From assembly GCA_009617715.1 (NCBI GenBank), contig VTFK01000402.1, positions 1-64,000 on the forward strand: 64,000 nucleotides of DNA, given 5' to 3'. A model generated the notes under the pieces. That model saw only the letters and a program-made list of their open reading frames with translations. It was not told the origin of the DNA and ran no database searches. The DNA is from Plectrocnemia conspersa (taxonomy: Eukaryota; Arthropoda; Insecta; Trichoptera; Polycentropodidae). Positions 1 to 12,427 of this stretch are shown here, one piece after another (the stretch's first letter is position 1; each line of letters begins with the position of its first letter). The translations under genes were made by a program, and so were the position numbers.

Positions 1-110
1 GTTAATACAAAGCGATACGATTTACAGAGTAGATAATTGAACGGAGAATGTTTCGTTTAAAGTTATGCGCGTCCGGAAGCGGAAGCGGCTTAGAACAATT
101 ATATATAAGA
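1..110 (-). mobile_element. Helitron-like 5' terminus, truncated by window edge
   Basis: The last ~27 bases (84-110), ending in ATATATAAGA, nearly match the right end of the Helitron-like element at 19493-21709: GCGGCTT, a short variable stretch, then ACAATTATATATAAGA. Read on the minus strand this gives a TCTTATATATAATTGT start, the TC-type 5' end expected of a Helitron. The body would lie at lower coordinates, outside the window, so only the terminus can be judged. The following base is T, consistent with insertion between A and T. Confidence 0.5.
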
Positions 111-285
111 TTTTTTAATTACCGTCATACAGTTAAATATTGATGTCACGTATAAAAAAATCTTTGAAAATTAAAGTCCGGCTTTTTAAAAAACCACTCG
201 ACATCACATCCACGTAATAATTTAACGGATCATATATTTGTTAATTTTAATATGAAATAAAATACATATAATTTAATGGCAGATA

Positions 286-580
286 TAAAAAAGCTTTTGA
301 CACGGTATGGCACGAAGGTTTGATCCATAAACTATACAAATACAAAACCCCTGACTATATGCTTCACTCAATGCGATTAAACCTGAAAGGTAAAAGCTAT
401 GCTCATTTGCTTAATAATTAACATTCGATACGACGGCAAATTCTCGTGGGGGTTGCTTAGTGAAGTTTGCTCGGGCCGTTTCTCCGTATCTTATATACGA
501 ACCTTTACAAAAGTTAAAGAATACTCATTTCTATATGTACACTGATGACAGTTATTTTAACAAATGCTTATGGTTTTAAA
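286..580 (+). pseudogene. Jockey-like non-LTR retrotransposon RT remnant
   Basis: A broken piece of reverse transcriptase. The frame at about 298-420 reads KAFDTVWHEGLIHKLYKYK, the RT core motif around the first catalytic aspartate (xAFDxVWH). It is followed by a stop and frameshifts, then LYTNLYKS-like and KLKNTHFYMYTDDSYF (about 505-560), the YxDD box with A replaced by T. Spacing between the two motifs is about 210 bases, similar to Jockey-clade RTs, so the fragment is collinear but frameshifted. No endonuclease, gag-like ORF or poly(A) tail is visible. It abuts a family B repeat. Non-functional. Confidence 0.85.
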
Positions 581-659
581 TCAATCGCAATAAAATAAAA
601 AACCCTGAATAAATATTTCGATAGGTAGAAAATTATAATCAACCAGAATAAAATAGTGA

Positions 660-1400
660 ATTATATTTACGAAACGTAGATAAGCTATGCTATTATTTTG
701 TGGCGGACACACACAAGCTCTCGTTACGACCAGAAAAAATAACGCGCAAGTGTTTTTACTGGGAGTATTTTCCGTCATTAAAAGAATATTTATTTATTGC
801 GAAATGACCACGGGAAAAAATAAACCACCTTTGTAAAAGGTCTTATTTTTAAAACTAGTGTTAATTTACTGTGAGCAAAATGATCATCCATTAACAAGAA
901 AACGAGATAATAGCGTAAAGGATTGGGACCACACAGCTCTCGTTACTCTCTGAAAGAATATTTATTTGTTGCGAAACGGTCACTGATATAATAAATCACT
1001 GGATCCACAAGATTTCCGTCACAGTAAGCCTTGTCGCTTTCTAAAGGCATATACATATTTCGCTGTTCTAAGAAACGAGTACATCTATTGGCTGGATGAT
1101 CGCTGCATGATTGTGATTGTTCAGCAAGCTTTGCAGCCCTTGATACTTGGGCCTAAACTCCGATTAGAAGAGTCACTCAAAGAAACCAGCAGACGCTCGC
1201 TGCTCGCGGACAACATATTGTCATGGGCGCTCACATCTCGAGAGGGACTCCTCCATACTAGCACCACCGTAGCAGAAAAAAATCATCCTCCGCTATACTG
1301 TAGCTGCCAATACATTTGAGGACCTCCTACGGACATCATCTCTGCGCCAGCTTCTCCACCACCGCTCAGAGAAAATATCTCTCCATTTATCGTCTGTCAT
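660..1400 (+). repeat. Dispersed repeat family B, copy 1
   Basis: This region matches, in inverse orientation, 50890-51480. Shared blocks include a TCTCGTTACGA-type segment, GAATATTTATTTGTT followed by a GAACGGTCAC-like block, CATATACATATTTCG..GTTCTAAGAA, ATGATCGCTGCATGATT, and CAGCTTCTCCACCAC near 1350. The front part (690-850) appears partly duplicated at 930-1000. The length and lack of coding sequence suggest an LTR or non-autonomous element, but no clean termini were found. The 70-codon frame within it (1107-1319) is not supported as a gene. Confidence 0.6.
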
Positions 1401-4400
1401 TTAAAAAACATTAAATTAAAAAGCCGCGTTTACAAGAAAAAAAAATCAGACCCATTCTAACTGGTAATACTATTTTTTACTCAAAATAAAGCTATGCAAA
1501 TAGTATATAAGATAAACTTATTTATACTAATCTTAAGAAACTTTATAATATATATAAAAAGTACTAACTATTAAATGACATTGTTTACCCATTAATATCA
1601 TGTATCGGAGACTACTATAGAAACAACTTTAAATTTAAAATATAGGCACAAAATTTCAAAGCACATGTTGTTTTAAAGCCAGAAGCATTAGCTTTATAAA
1701 CTTTAATTGGCACTTAATCCATTGTTTATAATCTTCGGTATTTAATATTTTTTCACTTCAATTGCAACAATTACTTAAAGCTTTCCTTTTTAATAATATT
1801 ATAGTAAATAACATAACTGTAAACATTGAAATGGTTATAAAGCAATTACATATATTGTTTTTAATACAATAGTATGTTTATGAAATCTTATTAAAATAAA
1901 CTATTATAACCCGGCAAGAAAAGTAAGTTTTTTCAGTTTTAGTAATTAACCAGATCAACATTTAAATTTATTTAACAAACAAACATTTAAATTATTACCT
2001 TTTTAAATCATTAAAAGAAGAGCTTGGGAATGAAATTTTATATCAATTGAAAATGTCCAAATTCACTTAAGTACATTCACTAGACTTTTTCAGGAGAGCA
2101 TTGAAAAATTACCTAATTTAAAAAGCATGGAGCAATTATCATAAGAGTGGGATTTATTTAAAAAATATTGTAATAAATCTAATATACATATGTTTATGTC
2201 TAAATGAAAAATATGTCTTAATAATTATGATATATCATATGTTACTTCAAACAGCCATTATTGATTATTAAAGCTATTTGATAATTTTTTTCTATGACAA
2301 TAAGCAATTTATTTCTTATCAGTGCTATTCATGAAGATATATTTCTGAACATAGCCAAATGTTAAAATTTATATTTGCTCAGATTAATTTATCATATATA
2401 CAATTAATTAATATTAGTTAGCTATAAATTTAAATCATTAAGTATAATGAAAAAAATTTTTTAATGTTATACAAACGAAACATTTTCAAATACAAATCTT
2501 TAAGGGATTCTAAATAATAAAAACATCTGTCTATTATCAAGCAATAGGAAGTTATAAATTTAACTTAAAAATAAAGCTTTTTCGCCTATACATCACAAGC
2601 AAATCGCCTAAAACAGACTTCGTTAATTTGCCACGATTGTTTTCGCCGCTTTGCCAAACTTGAACGTAATCCTGTCGTGTTTTCTTAGAGGGATTTGTTA
2701 GACGAAACATAATTTGCTCTCCCGTCACGCGTTATGGCAGCGCTTTCGTTATAAATTATTTATTATTACCAAACACGTGATCGATCAGGTGGCAAAAGTC
2801 AGCGTTCAACGTTCAATAATAAATCGTACAATCTAGCAAATTTATCATTTTGACACAATGTTTATAAAACGATCGCTTAAGATGATATCTTGAAAATGTA
2901 CCGCTGGTAAGAAAGACAAAGACATAATTTAATAAAGAGCTTGCGAATCTTTTATTATATCAAGATTCGAATAACTTTTTATGTAGTATTAATGAAATAT
3001 TTCGAAACATAATTTTCTTTATATAAAGGGGTAATAAAACTGATATGATACAACCAAAAAATAAAAAATATTTTCTATGTAAGCAATGGTTAAAAAAATT
3101 CGATTTTGTGCTATTATATAACGAAAGATACAAATATTTTTATTTTATATTTTAATACATTATTTTAATAAAAATGTAATTAGAAGTAAATGCTCAATTA
3201 AAATTATTACAAACAAAGAATATTGATCTTTTGACTGAAAAAAAAAATGAAATAGCTAGAAATGTTTAAAAATAATAAATAACAGAATAAAATCGTATTT
3301 CAGCCGATATATATATCCAACAATCAACGACCATCAAGATATCAGGTTAAAAGTTATGTTAAAATAAAATTAAATGTGGTTTAAATTTTTTACAGTTAAA
3401 TTTTATATATATAATTTATTGTAATAAAAATTCAGGTAATTTATAAAAGACGTTTGCCGACCGCCGTATTATTTTTTATAAGACATAAAATTGTTTTAAA
3501 TATATTAAACTTATAAATAAAAACATATATGAATAAACCAATTGATGACAGATTAGCCTTTAATATTCTCATTAAATATGATAACAGTTTATTTAACTAA
3601 TAAGGGCATTTCTATATCTACATGTTTTTTTACGGAAAATGATATTTTAATTTAAAATGTCTAAAGAGTTTAAATATGTGGAGTGTAAGAAACAAGTTAA
3701 GCAGTGATTGCGAATCAAAATGCGAAAGTAGAACAATAAGAGCCAACTTCTTTGAATACGATAAATTGTTATAAATCATCAAATGACAATACAAAAAAAC
3801 TTATAAGCATATTAACGACAAATATTCTTAAATTGCTTTACAATGTCGAAGTGAATTTGAATAATATATACATTGAAGTGAAAACTCGAAGTTGAACCAT
3901 ACACATCTCGAATTCCCATTTCGCACTCGTCGCACAATACAAAGAATATGCGAGTGGATAATGTAACAATATGTCGCTGGAGAATATTTGAATTTTTTGG
4001 CAAACACTGAAGAATTGATGAAGTTCTAGAGCATTCCAAAAAGTTTAACCGCAAAGTTAACGCTATTTTGCTAGTTTAATTAACCGAGCGCTTGAGTAAT
4101 AGTATTAGAATAATTGAAGCTATTAAACTTTGTTTGACATCGTTATGTCAGTTGTTAATTTTAATACCGCAAATGATTAAAGTAAGTTAACGATACAACA
4201 TATAAAAAGACGTATATATTATCGATAAAAATGTATTAAAAGTATCATAATAAATTAATGATGGGATGGTTTATCGAAAAAGTTAAAAAGCTCCATTACA
4301 TAGTATATCATAAAATAATACGTAAAAATGATAAAAAAACAATAGCAAAGGCTATAAAATATTTCTATTATCATTTTTGTGTTTTATTATAATCAAAGTT

Positions 4401-5640
4401 TTTAGTCGAACTTCTATTAATAAATTATAAATCTATACTTAATAAAAAAAAAATATTTCAGCGATTAATTATTTATCATGCTGAATTTTATATTGTTTTT
4501 TTATATGCATTAAATAATAATTTTAAATATGTAAAGACTTCACATTATTAAATTTAATTTAATCGTGTCATAAATTGAACTATTTCAGCCTATCCCTAAA
4601 ATAAATTAGGATGGGTATATGAGTTAATGATCAAAAGGTTCGAATTAAATATAATTTTACTTCATTAAATTCATAAATTCTGGCGTAGTAAATCTTTAAT
4701 ATTCTCTATTTAAAAATGCCTTTTAAAGCTACTGTATAATTTATTATGTATGTATATATAATACAAAGTTTCCACTTAATAGTAAATAAAATATAAATTG
4801 TTTGCTACTAGCTTTATGTAAAAATTTACCATTTTTTTGTGATTAATTTCCTGTGCAAAAGAGAATTGTATTTATAATATTATTTTCATTTCTTAAAATA
4901 TGTTTATAATATGATTTCATATCGGTATTTATATTTAAGTTAAAAAGGTTAAATTAAGACAATATTGATTTAACCTTTTTACAAATTGTAATAATAATAC
5001 GTACGTAGTGACCTTTAAAAATAACATTAGAATTTGGAATTGAAATCAGATATTTTTAATGTAACTTTCCGTTGCAGATTCATATTAATTAAGTATATAA
5101 ATAGTTTTATAGAATTGAGAAATATCGTTTATATCATATTGGTATAACGTTGTTATAACTGTATTTAATGTATCACAACTAAATTATATGCTTGAACCTA
5201 AAAGGAAAGATACTAAATATTCATTAAACATTCAAAACCTTGTGAATGCTTGTAGATTTCTAAAAATATCGTAGCTAACTGAATTTACTTTACTTGTAAT
5301 ACAAAATAATTTATTATACATATTATATTAAGATGTCTTGTATAATGGTGTTCTATATATTTCAAAACAATTACATTGTACCTAGATTTGTAATATTATA
5401 CAATATATATAGATAGAAAATTTGTATTGGAGAAGATGATATGTTTTTTAAATAAAAAAAAAGTTTTTTAACTAATGGTATACGATTCTTAGGTTATTTA
5501 TCAGATATTTTGAGCTAACTGATGAAATCGTACATTAGTCAAATCAACAGAAAAGCACGAATGAATCACCATACACGAAATACTTCTGCCAAGATAAAAA
5601 ATCTATTAATTTATCAAATCTTTTCATTTTAACTAAATAG
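1401..5640. other. A+T-rich sequence, nothing recognised
   Basis: No coding frame, RNA gene or repeat family could be supported here. The only ordered structure is a small hairpin at 4942-4980. The segment at about 2590-2860 is less A+T-rich than its surroundings and could be conserved non-coding DNA, but nothing in the sequence proves it. Confidence 0.6.
4942..4980. repeat. Small perfect inverted repeat
   Basis: Arms AAAAAGGTTAAAT (4942-4954) and ATTTAACCTTTTT (4968-4980) are perfect reverse complements separated by 13 bases. No element boundary or gene is adjacent. Confidence 0.6.
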
Positions 5641-5649
5641 TTTGCTTAT

Positions 5650-6470
5650 ACAGCAACGATACAGTTGTCATTAACATGAAGAATTTATTTTTAAATCTCC
5701 CAAGAATATTGATATTAGATATGGAGGTCACACCCCAAATCTAAGCCCCATAAGACCAGGCTGGTTTTCTGATCGAGTTATACATTATTATTTTGTTTTC
5801 ATGTTTTCTTTTGTCCAAATATGAGTTTCTATGCCAGTTTTCTGGCAAGATGAATTACAATATATTTAACGGAGGTACGATGTGTTTTCCATTTGCCATT
5901 AATGGATACAGGAAGACAAGCATATTTGTTCAGGGTAAATGTAACATGTATTTAGTTTCATTAGCTCTGATTGGCCATATAAAAAGCTAGTTTGGACAAT
6001 GCTATTTTTGGGTCAGTATCAGACGCCATTATTGCATTGTTGTCTGCAAATGTAGCAATTATTGTTGGGTTCATCTGACGGAAGATTTTTCGTGTATGTA
6101 TTCTATAACAAATATAACAAATACAGCATCGGTTCAAGATCGCTGCCATGAGGCACGCCCAATGATATTTGGTATAGTTAAATATCTATCTTTCAAATAA
6201 GATTAAAATATTGAGAAGACGTTATATTGAGAAGTAGTTCAGGGTGCCACACTTTGTCAAAAGCCTGGGTTATATCTAAGAATACGGCTGAGCAAAATTT
6301 TTTTATTGATTTTTTTTCCAACTTATGCACTTGTGATATTGTAAAATGGTAATTTATAAAACCAAATTTATAATTTAGTAAAAGGTTAAGTTCCTCTATT
6401 ACAGCTTTATTTATTACAATATTTTTCACATAACTGGTAAGATATTAATCGGTCTGATACTGATAATACC
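5650..6470 (-). pseudogene. Jockey-like RT remnant, C-terminal half
   Basis: On the minus strand, reading down from 6470, the pieces occur in RT order: SIRPINILPVM (the YRPISLLP motif), KFGFINYHFTISQVHKLE (QFGFR..HST.QVHRL motif), CSAVFLDITQAFDKVWHPELL (xAFDxVWH), then IATFADNNAIMASDTDPKIA (YADDTA box with the second D changed to N). Near 5700-5790 comes IIMYNSIRKPAWSYGA and IWGVTSISNINILGRF, matching the Jockey C-terminal 'YNSIIKPIWTYGIQLWG' block. Stops and frameshifts separate these. The upstream half lies at 8760-9345, so the element was split by an insertion. The loss of the second catalytic aspartate and the stops make it inactive. Confidence 0.9.
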
Positions 6471-7444
6471 GGTATTGGGGTAAAAAATTGTATTTAGTAC
6501 TACCGGTTTTACAATATCAAATACTGGTGGTAGCAAAAATATTTTTTTTATTTTCTTCAAAATCCGTACATTTTATTTGTTGAAAACATTATCTCCATGG
6601 CTTAGAACTATGAAAACGACAATGACAATATTGCTTGAAAGCAGAAGTGGAGTATACTTATTGTAAAGGATTGACCTAAGTAGTTTTATTGGGGTAGAAT
6701 ATCAAAATAGAATAATAAAAACTTTTAGTCCCAGAGGTCCGAAATAAAAGCTCACCATATGAATGCGAAAAATCCCACTGACTGACACTTCGGCGCAAAA
6801 TTTTAAAATGCAATTGACGTGTCAACATGAAAGGAATATATTTGCTATATCTCAAGCAAGTCTAACAGTAACAGTAATATACCAGAGAAATGACAGCGCC
6901 GCCGCGGTCTACCGACCCCTTTTTACGATAAGGATGGCTGGCGAAGTGAAAACAAAAGCAGAAATTGCATACACGAAATTCTTTCTATTATTTGTACATT
7001 TCCCCAAATACGACATGAAATATGTTTTACTAAACATAGATGTTAAATATTAAAATGAATACGTCATAATAATTATAGTTAAATAAAAAAACATTAATTG
7101 TTTTTAAAAAAATACAATGTTATTTTTTTCTGTTACTAACTAAACATAGGATAGAATAACGATATTTTAAATATAAGCAATAATTAAAACGTGTTGACCG
7201 GTTTTTTTATTTCAAATTTGCTTAATCTTTTTTTATTAATAAGTAAATATGAAAAACATAATATTTTTTTATTGTTGTCACAACTAAATATTATTGCTTT
7301 TTATTACCTAACATCATTGAGAGTACAGAGTTTCAAATTTTTAAAACACAAAAAAATTAATTTATATAATGCACATAAATAATTTTTCAAAACAAAATTC
7401 GCGTATTTTTAGGAAAAATTGACTGTGAATAGAAGGGTTATATG

Positions 7445-8066
7445 TAGGGATTTCAATCCCGGGATCCCGGGATCCCGAAGGATTTTCAATACCCGATGAG
7501 TCCCGGGATTATAAAACATAATCCCGAATTTTTCGGATTGATTTTTTATTACACTCGAATTATTATTGACAAAATCGTTATATTTTGTGTACAAACTTGC
7601 GCGAGTTGCACGTGTCATCTGTGAATATTTGAGGCTGTGACTCTGAACGTGCTTTTTCAGCAGCAGGCTGCTTAGGAACCAAAATCAGATCAAGACTAAA
7701 TGATGAAACGCTTGATGCTTTGATGTTACTTCGTGAGTTTTATTCAAAATAATGTTTTCCATTAATTTTGTCTATGAATGTACATATGTACATACATTGT
7801 CAAAAGTTCATTTTTTATCTTCTCAAATAAATATATAAGACCTTCCTTTTTTTATTTTTATTATATTATTTTCTATTTTAAGCCCAAGACTAAAATTATA
7901 CGTACTTCATACATTGTACGTTATAAAAAACAGATATAATAATATATTGTATTATTCATTTTAAATTATTTTTATCGATAAAATAACATGAAAATTATCC
8001 CGGGATCGACTAATTGCAATACCGAAATCCCGGGATCAAAATTTTGGCCCGGGATTGGAATCCCTA
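7445..8066 (+). mobile_element. Non-autonomous hAT element, copy 1 (8-bp TSD GTTATATG)
   Basis: Begins TAGGGATTTCAATCCCGGG and ends CCCGGGATTGGAATCCCTA, giving inverted ends flanked on both sides by GTTATATG (7437-7444 and 8067-8074). A perfect 8-bp target duplication is the hAT hallmark. The subterminal regions are stacked with CCCGGGATC palindromes, probably the transposase-binding arrays. About 622 bp long, it retains only the 3' end of a transposase gene (7642-7752), so it is an internally deleted derivative that would need a full-length relative for movement. An inverted copy lies at 12428-13106. Confidence 0.93.
7642..7752 (+). pseudogene. hAT transposase C-terminal (dimerisation) tail
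   Basis: The frame reads SERAFSAAGCLGTKIRSRLN and continues DETLDALMLLREFYSK before a TAA stop at 7750-7752. This is the conserved C-terminal hAT dimerisation motif (SERxFSxAG....RxRL....xxxLxxLR). The normal protein would have several hundred more N-terminal residues (a BED zinc finger and the RNase H-like DDE core), all absent here. The tail is still in one open frame and shared with the copy at 12779-12889, so it was inherited from a common deletion ancestor. It cannot act alone. Confidence 0.93.
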
Positions 8067-8759
8067 GTTATATGGTATTCGCCTATTTTTTTATTTTTTA
8101 ATATTTCAATAATGAGTAGATATACATATGTATACGAAAGATATTTTTTCTAAAATAAATGTTACCAAGATATTCTACATAAAATAAATATGAAATGTGC
8201 AATAAATAAAATAAAATGATACAAAAAATGACACCTTAATGACATAAATGTCAAAATCATCAATTATTTAGTTTTTATTTTTAATATTTCGTATTTTAAG
8301 AAGACATTCTTGCAGATTTATATGCAGTCCTTTCTTATGCGGTTCTTTCGAACTGACAAAAAATAAGGAGTAATATATTTTATTGGAATAAATGGCAAGT
8401 AGTGTTCTGGCCTTTAGTATTAAACTTTAGATGGCATCCAGAAACGGTCGATTAAAGATGATATTTTGTCAAAGACGATGATGTCCTAGATTTATTATTC
8501 CAAAAGATGAAAGATTCGCTCCCTGAATTTTCTGAAATATATTTTTTCTATAATTGATGGAAGTTTTTTATTTTAAATATTAAATAAATCGAAACAATAG
8601 TTGCTAGGGTATTTATATCCTTAGGTTTTTCTAATCAATAAATATGGTGAATCATGCGAGTGGTACTCGGATTGTATTTTCTGTCAATAAATTAAAATAA
8701 TAATAATAATGCCAATATTGACTGTTTTTTTCTCGGCATAACCGGTATTAAAAATTACG

Positions 8760-9345
8760 GTGTTTTGCAACAGAGGCAATATCGTCTGGTTATTTTTCAG
8801 GTTTCAGTAAATTTATAATTTTAGCAATCGTTGGGTTGAAAAGTAGTTTAATTTAATTACTGTATTTAAAAGGCAGATCATTTATCTGATTACTCTCAAC
8901 GACAAGTATTTTATTTGTGTATTTTACTACTTTTATTACGATTTTTAAAATTGTTTCTTTTTCTTTAAAATCGTCAAATTTCATTGTCACTATTATGATC
9001 ATTTTCACAAGTATCTCTTGGTAAATCATTTAAATGTATTTAAGTAAGTAATCGCTGAAAAGTTCAGCTTTGTCTCTATCATCTCTGACCCATTTTCCGT
9101 TAAGTCTAATTGGGAGAGAGAATGGTTATGGGTTTCTTATTCTCTTTGTTACGTTCCAAAGCAAGTATTTTGTGGACTTTGTAGCAATAAGGCTTTCAGG
9201 ATATTTTTGAATTGCCATGTTCTTTTCTTGGCTATGTATATTGTCACATTTTCTAAGCCTTTTCTTTTCAAGTTTTTTGTTTATAATATTTGTAGGCAGT
9301 TTAAATTTTTTGGTTTCTTAAAATAAGAGACGCTCTCAATACTGC
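8760..9345 (-). pseudogene. Jockey-like RT remnant, upstream half
   Basis: Minus-strand reading gives KRLRKCDNIHSQEKNMAIQK, then SLIATKSTKYLLWNVTKRIRN, a stop, then PIRLNGKWVRDDRDKAELFS and DYLLKYI. This matches the linker between endonuclease and RT in Jockey elements (LWKATRRLK..PPIR..DGSWARSDKEKAELFAEYL). Near 8770-8820 comes NPTIAKIINLLKPEK then PDDIA, a degraded form of the 'KAPGxDxI' motif. It is the upstream half of the same element whose downstream part is at 5650-6470, in the same orientation. Stops and frameshifts show it is dead. Confidence 0.85.
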
Positions 9346-12300
9346 ATCTTGTATAACTAAATTAAATAAATTATTATCCCTACATTAGCTAAAAAATTAT
9401 ATATATATACAATTTGTTCAAATTTTAAACCGTGTTTATACTTAATTAATAGTGATTTATTTAAATATTAAACCAGTTTATATAAAAATAATGTTTTCGG
9501 TGAAATAATCAAATCTATATAGAATAATTTCTTACAAAGCTTATCGTAGAAGAAAATATTATTACCACCAGCCTTTTTTGTTTGGCATCACGCGATATCG
9601 GCTATATTTAGTTTAGAAAGCGCATTTACAACAAAGTCGTATAGATTTATAACCGATAACAATCACACGCGCGAATTATTTTTATTCGTGCGTAAATCAT
9701 TGAAAGAAATTGATACTGTATAATAAATAATTGTGTGTAGTATGTATAATAATTACATAAATAGAATTTTTTTTATTTGTTTTAAAAAAAAAAAATAATT
9801 TTAAAAATTAAGAATAATTGTCATAAATACACAAATTATTAACTCATTTTCACAGTAAATAAAACATGACCGTTTAATTTAAACCGTCAAGTCGAGAGAA
9901 GCTGGGTCAGGAAGCATTTCGCGTTATTTGTATATTATATAGCGGAAAGTTACGAGCTTCATATTTTTTTCATAAAGTTTAGCATTCTGTGTCGAATAAT
10001 TTGCGCGCCCCAACAAAGGAATTGCAAGCGTAATTTATTTACCTCACGCAGAGATATATATTTTCATGAAGGAAGGAATTGCTGAAAGCTCTGGGTTTAA
10101 CTGTCACATCAGCCAATCACCTGGAATTAAGATATACTATTTAAAATGTTTTATCTTGAGATCGCTGTAAAAAACATCACGTTTTTCCAATTGGGCTTAA
10201 TTATATTTTACTGGCAATTGAGTATTTCAATATAATTTAAAGATTGCGTTGGATTAATTCGATAAGAACGTTAAAAAAAATAGCTCGATTAAACAGTTGT
10301 AAGTTTAATTGTGTTAATGAAACCAGCGATGGATATACGCCAACACGTGACATAAATATAGAAGTGTCGTGTTCAGTTCAATTAATCCAATTTTAAAAAT
10401 GTCACGGTGTATTGTAGTAAAAACAATAACCTCGACAAAAGGAGCTGGATTTTTATTTACTGCCAAGGGTGTAACAATAAAAGAGTAAAACAATGATATC
10501 ATATATTTTGATTCATCATTTGAAATTGTTTTGACATGGGATCGAAACATGAACACATTTATATCATCTCTTTTTAATAATATGAGGGATATTCGAAAAA
10601 TAAAAATAATATAAATAGCTTATAAAAATATAAGCATTTTTTTCGTATGATAGCGTTATACTTGAAGTATGTATTTATAACGGTCATTTTTTTCTTGAAA
10701 AGATAAATTAATAGTGAAATTCATCAACAAAGCAAAATGTAGTGAATTTAAAGCCTATTATAAAGTTTATTATAAAGAGAGTAATGGAAAGCTATTCGTT
10801 ATCACCGATAAACTATTTAAAAATAATAGCAAAATAATTGTTTTAATAAGCACTTAATAAATAATATCAATAAATGCATTTTACATTATTCGGTTATAGA
10901 AATAAAAAGAGAACATATGCACGTCCTATAATATATTTTTTATAAAAATATTTTTTTATTTGTGTAATAAAAATAAACTACATATAATGCTAGTGCATTG
11001 TTTTTCTCAAGCGTCGTTTCTTTAGTCATTTTGAATAATAATAACAACAAAGCTTAGACATTTATACACGTGAGTATATTTATATGTGCGTATTATTCGC
11101 ACACGCACGCTGAGTAATCGTATTATTAAACCGGCGCGCGGCATATTATAATAGATTGCGACATGGAAATAGCACGTTCGCCGGTGTTTCTTAAACTATA
11201 TGTATGTAATTCCTGTACCTTTGAATATATTATATTATCTATTATATTAATATATGTAACAGTGAATGTATATTTCAAGTGAAGTTGCATTTTCACTGGT
11301 CGATATATATTAATAAACCAATAAAATTATATACTGCTACAAAATTTGTGTGACTAAACGTCACATTTTATATACTGCTAGTTCGATACAGCTCTGTCGA
11401 ATCACAGACTAGGATGTTGGCGGAACAATTGCATCGCTTTTTGGATACGCCCACGAAATATACGCTTGAAAATTGCAACTGATCTAGATTGCCACTTTCG
11501 TCGATTGTTAACATAGGGGTAAGGAACAATGTGTCTATTGCGCATGGTGAATGCGTCACACCAGATATATTTTTTTGTTAATTACCCATAAGTCTCGAGA
11601 CGGATATGCTAATAATATTGCCAAATAATGACGCAATAGTCAGGTCCCGAACAATGTATCTATTTACATTGTTAAGCCGTACTTTGACACTAGTTAATAT
11701 TTATTTTCATTTGTTCTAAATAGTCGTTAGAATGCCATATAAATTTATTGTGCAAGTAGTTAAAAACTTGATATTTTATTTTTAGTACGTAATTTAATTA
11801 GGCAGTCAGAAGTTTAAATCAACAGTTGCTAAACACACTGTAATTATTAAAGGGTACGTTAAAAAATACTGACTAAAAAATAACATTTAAATGTTATTTA
11901 TGAAGGTACTAGAATTTATTTTAATTGCAACATTACATTAAATAAATATTTATAAGTAATGACTAAAAACATGCAATACAATTAAAAACAAGCTAGATAA
12001 TAAAAAACATCTCTTAGTTCATTTCACTTATACACAAGTAGTTTCCTATTTAATTTCATAGTAAAAACCATATATATATAACAAGTTTAGTTTTTACAAA
12101 CAATCTTAATATAAATAATATAATAGAACACTCAAGAACGACACGTAAATAAAAACCATAGACATTAATCACCGTAATCAGAACTGAATGTTACTATTAA
12201 GCAGTAAACGACCACAATGTTTTCGTTTGTAAAGTGTCACCCGGGAGACATATACTTATTTTTAGATTTAAACAACATATAATCAAAAAATCAGATAGCA

Positions 12301-12419
12301 GAGAACGTCATAAGTAGAAGAGCAGGAGAAGATTTACTTAAACACACATTGGCACTAACATTAGTTATCTAACGACTACAGCATCGCCACTCCAAGAACT
12401 GCTACAACCGTTTTGATCA
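9346..12419. other. A+T-rich sequence, mostly unrecognised
   Basis: No gene or repeat family could be assigned. The parts at about 9555-9720, 9880-10130 and 11000-11200 are less A+T-rich and more complex than the background, so they are reasonable candidates for conserved non-coding DNA, but nothing confirms this. The minus-strand frame at 11368-11559 is listed separately. Confidence 0.5.
11368..11559 (-). other. Short open frame of unknown nature
   Basis: A 63-codon minus-strand frame beginning MTHSPCAIDTLFLTPMLTID. The region is richer in G+C than its flanks and contains no stop, so it may be a remnant of coding sequence, for example from a decayed element or exon. I do not recognise a domain, and there are no flanking element ends. 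No signal peptide or membrane segment is evident. It is equally likely to be a chance frame. Confidence 0.15.
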
Positions 12420-12427
12420 ATCTGGAC

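Larger units (their letters stand above)
6460..8757. mobile_element. Candidate DNA element with ACCGGTATT-type ends, inserted in Jockey RT
   Basis: Jockey homology stops near 6470 and resumes near 8757, which implies an insertion. Both junctions carry a similar motif in inverted orientation: GATAATACCGGTATTGGGG at 6462-6480 and CATAACCGGTATTAAAAATT near 8745. This suggests terminal inverted repeats of a roughly 2.3-kb element. No transposase was recognised inside. The 96-codon frame at 6763-7053 has no recognisable domain. The insert itself contains the hAT copy at 7445-8066. Exact ends and target duplication could not be fixed by eye. Confidence 0.35.

Noticed and set aside
1107..1319. 70-codon plus-strand frame
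   Set aside because: Falls inside the family B repeat and is not preserved in the inverted copy at 50.9-51.5 kb.
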